Assembly (NCBI RefSeq): GCF_008974245.1
Contig: NZ_BBZI01000009.1
Location: 434,370 to 498,369 of the forward strand
Reading direction: 5' to 3'
DNA length: 64,000 nucleotides
Origin: Streptomyces abyssomicinicus
GTDB taxonomy: Bacteria; Actinomycetota; Actinomycetes; Streptomycetales; Streptomycetaceae
In this document: positions 59,981 to 64,000 of the stretch, piece by piece
Numbering within the stretch: position 1 is the stretch's first letter
How the letters are laid out: the number at the start of each line of letters is the position of its first letter
Made by a program: the position numbers and the translations under genes
The notes under the pieces: generated by a model
Told to the model about the DNA's origin: nothing
What the model saw: the letters and a program-made list of their open reading frames with translations, nothing else
Database searches by the model: none

Positions 59981-61591
59981 GTGAGCAGCGAGAACGAGGG
60001 CACTGCGGTTTCGCCGGTCCCGTCCGCCCCGCCGGCGTCGGAGGAGACTCCCGCTGCTCCTCCGGCAGCCGACCGGCCCGTGCCGCCCGTCCCGGCGGCC
60101 CCGCCCGCGGCGAACGCCCCGACGGAGCAGTTGCCGCCGGTCCCCACCGAGCAGCCCGCCGCGGCTCCCGCCTCCCCGCCTCCGCCCGCGCCCGACGCGG
60201 CGCAGGGCGCTCAGGGGGCGCAGGCCGGTCACCCGTACGCGGCGCAGCCGCACGCGGGCCAGCCGGCAGCGGGTCAGTCGGCAGCAGGCCAGCCGGCAGC
60301 GGCTCACCCGCAGGCCGGTCACCCGTACGCGGGCCAGCCGCACCCCGGTCACCCGCAGGACGGCCAGCCGTACCCCGCGCCCACGCAGCAGGCCGTCGGG
60401 GCCTGGCCCCCGCCGGCCGTTCCCGGCTACGCGAACGACGGCGGCTGGGGCGGTACCGCGCCCCTGCAGCAGCCCGTCCCGCAGCAGCCCCGCAAGAAGG
60501 GCCGCGGCGGCCTGATCGCAGCCGTGCTGGTGGCCGCGCTGGTCGCCGGTGGCATCGGCGGCGGCATCGGCTTCGGCCTCGCCGGCTCAGACTCGAGCGG
60601 CTCGACCGTCGTCTCCGCGGGCGGCGGCAGCGTGCAGCGCGCCCCCGAATCGGTGGCCGGCGTGGCCGCCGCGGCACTGCCCAGCACGGTCACCATCGAC
60701 GCCCAGAACTCCGGCGGCGAGGGCGGCACCGGCACCGGTTTCGTCTTCGACACCGAGGGCCACATCGTCACCAACAACCACGTCGTCGCCGAGGCCGTCG
60801 ACAACGGCAAGGTCACCGCGACCTTCCCCGACGGCAAGAAGTACGACGCCGAGGTGGTCGGCCACGCCCAGGGCTACGACGTCGCGGTCATCAAGCTGAA
60901 GGAAGCGCCGTCCGACCTGAAGCCGCTGGCGCTGGGCGACTCCGACCAGGTGGCGGTCGGCGACCCGACCATCGCCATCGGCGCGCCCTTCGGCCTGTCC
61001 AACACCGTCACCACCGGCATCATCAGCGCCAAGAACCGCCCCGTGGCCTCCAGCGACGGCGGCGCGGGCAGCAAGGCCTCCTACATGAGCGCCCTGCAGA
61101 CCGACGCCTCCATCAACCCCGGCAACTCCGGCGGCCCGCTGCTCAACGCGGACGGCGCGGTGATCGGCATCAACTCCGCCATTCAGTCGGCCAGCGGCGG
61201 CTTCGGCACCGGCCAGGCGGGCTCCATCGGCCTCGGCTTCGCCATCCCGATCAACCAGGCCAAGTTCGTCGCCCAGGAGCTGATCAAGACCGGCGAGCCG
61301 GTCTACGCCAAGATCGGCGCCTCGGTCACCATGACCGAGGGCGAGGGCGGCGCGCGGATCGTCGGCGACAGCGACAGCGCGGTCGAGCCCGGCGGCCCGG
61401 CCGCCAAGGCGGGCCTGGAGCCCGGCGACGTGATCACCCGTTTCGACGACAAGGCCATCGACAGCGGGCCGGCCCTGATCGGCGAGATCTGGACCCACAA
61501 GCCGGGCGACAAGGTCGAGCTGACCTTTGAGCGCGACGGCAGGGAGAAGACCGTCGAAGTCACCCTCGGCTCCCGCGTCGGGGACAACTGA
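59981..61591 (+). CDS. HtrA/DegP-like membrane serine protease
   Basis: A 536-residue trypsin-like protease with a PDZ domain. A Pro/Gln/Gly/His-rich cytoplasmic part (about residues 1-165, with AGHPYA/GQP repeats) precedes one membrane helix (LIAAVLVAALVAGGIGGG). The catalytic triad is His267 (NNHVVAE), Asp300 (YDVAVIKL) and Ser383 (GNSGGPLL). The PDZ domain starts near residue 450. Such proteases act outside the membrane in envelope quality control. The GTG start follows AGGAG by seven bases. Confidence 0.93.
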   Translation: MSSENEGTAVSPVPSAPPASEETPAAPPAADRPVPPVPAAPPAANAPTEQLPPVPTEQPAAAPASPPPPAPDAAQGAQGAQAGHPYAAQPHAGQPAAGQSAAGQPAAAHPQAGHPYAGQPHPGHPQDGQPYPAPTQQAVGAWPPPAVPGYANDGGWGGTAPLQQPVPQQPRKKGRGGLIAAVLVAALVAGGIGGGIGFGLAGSDSSGSTVVSAGGGSVQRAPESVAGVAAAALPSTVTIDAQNSGGEGGTGTGFVFDTEGHIVTNNHVVAEAVDNGKVTATFPDGKKYDAEVVGHAQGYDVAVIKLKEAPSDLKPLALGDSDQVAVGDPTIAIGAPFGLSNTVTTGIISAKNRPVASSDGGAGSKASYMSALQTDASINPGNSGGPLLNADGAVIGINSAIQSASGGFGTGQAGSIGLGFAIPINQAKFVAQELIKTGEPVYAKIGASVTMTEGEGGARIVGDSDSAVEPGGPAAKAGLEPGDVITRFDDKAIDSGPALIGEIWTHKPGDKVELTFERDGREKTVEVTLGSRVGDN

Positions 61592-61653
61592 CCTGACACG
61601 GCCCCCTCGCGGACCCGTTACTCTTGTCCCCGCGCCGGGCGTGCCCGACGCGG

Positions 61654-61740
61654 GGAGGCGTGCCCGAGCGGCCGAAGGGAACGGTCTTGAAAACCGTCGT
61701 GGCAGCGATGTCACCGTGGGTTCAAATCCCACCGCCTCCG
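61654..61740 (+). tRNA. tRNA-Ser(UGA)
   Basis: An 87-nt tRNA with acceptor GGAGGCG/CGCCTCC, discriminator G, anticodon stem ACGGT/ACCGT with loop CTTGAAA giving anticodon TGA (61688-61690), a long variable arm typical of tRNA-Ser, and the T-loop GGTTCAAATCC. No exact CCA follows. Its 3' end is a common integration site for actinobacterial elements. Confidence 0.95.
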
Positions 61741-61756
61741 CCCAATGAGCAGTGAG

Positions 61757-61793
61757 AACGGCCCCTGACCAGCAAGTACGGTCAGGGGCCGTT
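61757..61793 (+). terminator. terminator after tRNA-Ser
   Basis: A perfect 14-bp inverted repeat (61757-61770 with 61780-61793) has a 9-nt loop. It starts 17 bp after the tRNA and marks the end of its transcript. Confidence 0.82.
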
Positions 61794-61878
61794 GCTCTGC
61801 TCGTACACCCGTAGGTGACTGCCATTCCCCGTGGCTTCCCGACCGTTGGGGCACGGAGGGGGCACACGATCTAGGTGA

Positions 61879-62112
61879 CTACAGCAGCGGGATCACGAGT
61901 GCAGCGCACTGGAGGAGTGGCACAGCGACTGTTCCGACCACTCGAAGGATCGCCACAGCCCGCTGAGTGCGGGGGTTGAGGGTCGGACCTGCCGTTTCGG
62001 CTGTGTGCCGGCAAGAAAAGCACACCCCACTCTCATCCATATTGCACTGCAAGATGTTAGCGGGTAGGTTGTAGTCACTTCCGGGTTTGTCGGCAGGTGC
62101 GTGATCGCACAT
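61879..62112 (-). CDS. small cysteine/membrane protein, function unknown
   Basis: A 77-residue protein of no recognised family. The N-terminal half carries four Cys residues (C2, C23, C31, C34, the last two as CFSC, a C-x-x-C that may bind zinc), and a hydrophobic segment (residues about 50-77, IVGTVAVPLLQCAALVIPLL-like) ends the protein. AGGAG lies seven bases before the ATG. Codon use is less G+C-biased than its chromosomal neighbours, with Asn AAT and Ser TCT codons present. It is probably part of an inserted element. Confidence 0.72.
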   Translation of the reverse strand: MCDHAPADKPGSDYNLPANILQCNMDESGVCFSCRHTAETAGPTLNPRTQRAVAILRVVGTVAVPLLQCAALVIPLL

Positions 62113-62137
62113 GTTGATCTCCTGGGGATGAAGCCGA

Positions 62138-62173
62138 ACCGTGGAGCCCTTGGCCGGGTGAACACTCCACGGT
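62138..62173 (-). promoter_or_regulatory. inverted repeat in the leader of the small Cys protein
   Basis: Arms ACCGTGGAG (62138-62146) and CTCCACGGT (62165-62173) have an 18-nt loop, 25 bases upstream of the minus-strand ATG. It may be an operator or an RNA attenuator. Confidence 0.5.
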
Positions 62174-62293
62174 ATTTCGGCGTTTCTGTGTTTGGCTGAT
62201 GAGAAGCGTAGCAGCTAGCGCTAACGTGCGGGCCAACTCGCTCTCCAGCAGCGTGCGTTCGACGCGTGGATTCCTCAACCACCCACTACCTCC

Positions 62294-62445
62294 AGCTCCC
62301 ATCCCGTGTGCCGTCGACCCACACTCCGTGGAGCAGGCGCGGTGCCTGGCGTCCAGGTGGAGCGCGCCACTGTACGAACGACCTGGACGCCAGGTGCCGT
62401 GTCTGCTCGGCTCTGCCTGGGTCGACGGCACACGGGATGGGAGCT
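62294..62445 (+). repeat. 152-nt imperfect palindrome (65-bp arms)
   Basis: The left arm 62294-62358 and right arm 62381-62445 are equal in length, with 54 of 65 positions complementary and a 22-nt loop (62359-62380). The outer 27 bp are perfect. The inner part holds four mismatches that would all be G-U pairs in a plus-strand RNA, plus a 10 x 10 internal loop. Confidence 0.9.
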
Positions 62446-62619
62446 CCCTACGCTCGCCACACTCGGCCGGCACTCGGCAGCGGCGCCCCCGCCATCCCGG
62501 CGTCGGCCGATCCCCCGCCGGAGGCATGTCTTTTAGCTACGGATGACTTCCTCAACTTGCCCGCATGCACGCAGCGCGCCGCCGGGCGCGGCCAGCCGGG
62601 GCGAAGACAGGAGGCAGGC

Positions 62620-62661
62620 CGCGCCGCAAAGGCGGCGCGCGCCCGCGCTGTGCGCGGGTGC
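62620..62661 (-). terminator. double hairpin after the GNAT gene
   Basis: Two adjacent stems: CGCGCCGC/GCGGCGCG (62620-62627 with 62632-62639) and GCGCCCGCGC/GCGCGGGTGC (62639-62648 with 62652-62661, one mismatch). They lie 29-70 bp past the GNAT stop and probably terminate that operon. Confidence 0.6.
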
Positions 62662-62689
62662 TTGATGAGGTAGAGAAACCCGTAACAGC

Positions 62690-63253
62690 TCAAATGGTCA
62701 GCGCTTCGGGGCTGGGCGTCTCGTCGGTGAAACCGTGCTCGGCTGGCCGTGTAGGACGTTGGGCAAGCCACCCGGAGACTCTCGGTCCGCCGTTGACGGC
62801 GTTGCCTTCGAGGACAGTCCTCACATGTTCGAAGCCCTGATCCAAGTAGTACTGCTGAAGCCCTGTGTTGGTCGTCCATGCATCCAGGCGAAGCCACTTG
62901 GCGGAGGCCCGGTAGGCACGATCACCGGCCCAGTCCAAGAGCCTGCCGCCGAGGTTCCGGCCGGCGTAATCCCGAGTCACGGTCAGCTTGTTGACGAACA
63001 TCGACGGCTCTCCCAGCTCGGCCTCCGACCACAGCCCGTCTTCGGCTTCTGCTGTGAGGGTGATCGTCGCGGCGGTGTGCTCTCCGTCCCGGAGCATGAA
63101 GACCGTCCCCGCATTGATCGTGGCCAGCAGACGATCCGCCGGGTAAGGGCGGCTCCACTGGTCGCTGCCGAGCGTACTGAGCCAGGACGCTGCCTCCCTG
63201 CGGAAGGACAGCAGTCGGTCAAGGTCGGCAGGTGTGGCGCTGGTGATCCTCAC
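62690..63253 (-). CDS. GNAT family N-acetyltransferase (element-borne)
   Basis: A 187-residue GNAT-fold protein. It starts MRITSATPADLDRLLSFRREAA, with the acetyl-CoA motif A region TRDYAGRNLGGRLLDWAGDRA and motif B ending NTGLQQYYLDQGFEHVRTVL. Its start overlaps the GntR regulator stop by four bases (ATGA), so the two are translated together. Lower G+C than the chromosome suggests it came with an element. The acceptor substrate is unknown. Confidence 0.84.
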   Translation of the reverse strand: MRITSATPADLDRLLSFRREAASWLSTLGSDQWSRPYPADRLLATINAGTVFMLRDGEHTAATITLTAEAEDGLWSEAELGEPSMFVNKLTVTRDYAGRNLGGRLLDWAGDRAYRASAKWLRLDAWTTNTGLQQYYLDQGFEHVRTVLEGNAVNGGPRVSGWLAQRPTRPAEHGFTDETPSPEALTI

Positions 63254-64000
63254 TTGGCTTCGTTCTCGTCTCGGGCGGAAAGATCGCCGATCTCGTAGTT
63301 CATGCGGTTGAGGTCACCACGGAAGGTCGTGATCGTGTACCTGATGGGTTGCTCTCCTGAGTAGCCCGTGCGGGTCCAGATGAGCACTGGCACGCCTGCG
63401 CCGATCTCCAGCAAGCGGGCCTCTTCGGGGGTGGGCATCCGCGTAAGGATCTCGTCGGCATAACCCACCTGCTCGATGCCGAGGCTGGAGAGGTACCGGG
63501 TGGTGCCCTCCGCTATATCTCCGGGCTCGGTCAGCCGCGGGGCCTCCTGGACAAGCCAGTCTGGGTAGTAGGTCGCCTGGGTCGACCACGGGACGTCATC
63601 CACGAAGCGGTGGCAGAACCGCAGTACGGCGCGGGATTCCGGCTCCACCTTCAGCTGCTCGGCAATGTGCCCTGGAGTGGTGGTCACCTCCACGCGGAAC
63701 GTCTGATGAGGACGGCGGCCGGCGCTTGTGACGTCCGTCGAGTACGCGTCGCCGTTCTGCGGGAAGTTCAGGTTCTCGAAGCGGGAGGCGTTGAGCTTGA
63801 AGACCTCGTGCTTCCGCACCGCGTACCCGAGTCCCTGGCTCGAGGAGATGAGGCCCTGGCTCACTAGCAGGTTGAGTCCTGAGCGGACCGTGTTCCGCGA
63901 GGCATCGAAGCGGGCCGACAGCTCGGCTTCAGAGGGCAGCCGCGAGCCGGGCCCGTAGGTGCCGTTGTCGATCTCCCGGCGCAGGGCGTCGGCCACTTGT
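63250..64000 (-). CDS. GntR (UTRA) family regulator, partial at window edge
   Basis: At least 249 residues of a GntR regulator that continues beyond the window: QVADALRREIDNGTYGPG is the middle of the first HTH helix region, so the real start lies to the right, and the GTG at 63996 is an internal Val. HTH: LPSEAELSARFDASRNTVRSGL. The UTRA effector domain follows. GntR regulators of this kind, such as KorSA of pSAM2, control transfer in actinomycete integrative elements. Pairing with a GNAT gene and the tRNA context suggest that role. Confidence 0.82.
   Translation of the reverse strand, partial: QVADALRREIDNGTYGPGSRLPSEAELSARFDASRNTVRSGLNLLVSQGLISSSQGLGYAVRKHEVFKLNASRFENLNFPQNGDAYSTDVTSAGRRPHQTFRVEVTTTPGHIAEQLKVEPESRAVLRFCHRFVDDVPWSTQATYYPDWLVQEAPRLTEPGDIAEGTTRYLSSLGIEQVGYADEILTRMPTPEEARLLEIGAGVPVLIWTRTGYSGEQPIRYTITTFRGDLNRMNYEIGDLSARDENEAK

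Larger units (their letters stand above)
62113..62689. other. 577-bp non-coding region rich in inverted repeats
   Basis: Seen here: a 9-bp inverted repeat in the 5' leader of the small gene (62138-62146 with 62165-62173), the palindrome TAGCGCTA (62216-62223) upstream of a TACGCT-like minus-strand -10, a 152-nt imperfect palindrome (62294-62445) and two small hairpins after the GNAT gene (62620-62661). No gene with a ribosome binding site was found. Confidence 0.75.

Noticed and set aside
61800..61870. Integrase remnant on the minus strand after tRNA-Ser
   Set aside because: Only a ten-residue resemblance (VPPPCPNGRE) from memory, without any catalytic motif; not enough to call a pseudogene.
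62199..62546. Open frames on both strands through the large palindrome
   Set aside because: They read through inverted repeats, have no ribosome binding site and resemble no family; the palindrome is the better explanation.

Overview
The window is a high-GC actinobacterial chromosome segment, almost certainly from Streptomyces or a close relative in the Streptomycetaceae. The clearest marker is ssgR next to ssgA, a pair known only from streptomycete-type actinomycetes. Codon third positions are strongly G/C, and the TPP riboswitch, Rex operator and parS sequences have the Streptomyces form. As far as I remember it, the gene order (rplI, MATE exporter, dnaB, ssgR, ssgA, YibE/F, thiC, hisC, cydAB-cydDC, two ABC transporter pairs, serS, pheA, dtpA, copper genes) follows the core region beside oriC in S. 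coelicolor. Four perfect parS sites and two one-mismatch sites, all in the first 46 kb, also place the left side of the window near the origin.

Left part (1-14 kb): the end of rplI, a MATE exporter and dnaB, with DnaA boxes upstream of dnaB. Then come accessory metabolic enzymes and regulators: a RibD-like reductase, an Eis-like acetyltransferase, a serine beta-lactamase-like hydrolase, a GNAT, a Nudix protein, a LysR regulator and a PLP lyase. Small membrane and cupin genes follow, then the sporulation pair ssgR-ssgA. Middle (14-32 kb): a YibE/F exporter with a His-rich N-terminus, thiC under a TPP riboswitch, a membrane protein, a PP2A-type phosphatase, a LacI regulator and hisC. Next is the cytochrome bd cluster cydA-cydB-cydDC behind a Rex operator, then a secreted M23 peptidase.

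Right part (32-61.6 kb): two HAD phosphatases, an F420-type oxidoreductase, kptA, an epoxide hydrolase/SDR fusion whose SDR half lacks its catalytic motif, four tandem ABC transporter genes, serS and pheA. A DnaA-box cluster lies between serS and pheA. The copper delivery group follows (dtpA, CopC-CopD fusion, PCuAC lipoprotein, Sco, YcnI), with two RsbW-like anti-sigma kinases, an aminopeptidase P, a degenerate PP2C phosphatase, a degenerate prim-pol protein behind a 17-bp repeat array, a SEC-C protein, a phosphodiesterase and an HtrA-like membrane protease.

Right edge (61.65-64 kb): tRNA-Ser(UGA) is followed by an abrupt change to lower-GC sequence with foreign codon use: a small Cys/TM protein, a non-coding stretch with a 152-nt imperfect palindrome, and a GntR(UTRA)-GNAT operon running off the end. 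This looks like one end of an integrative element inserted at the tRNA gene. The palindrome is the feature I can least explain by known parts. No CRISPR array, rRNA or insertion sequence was seen.
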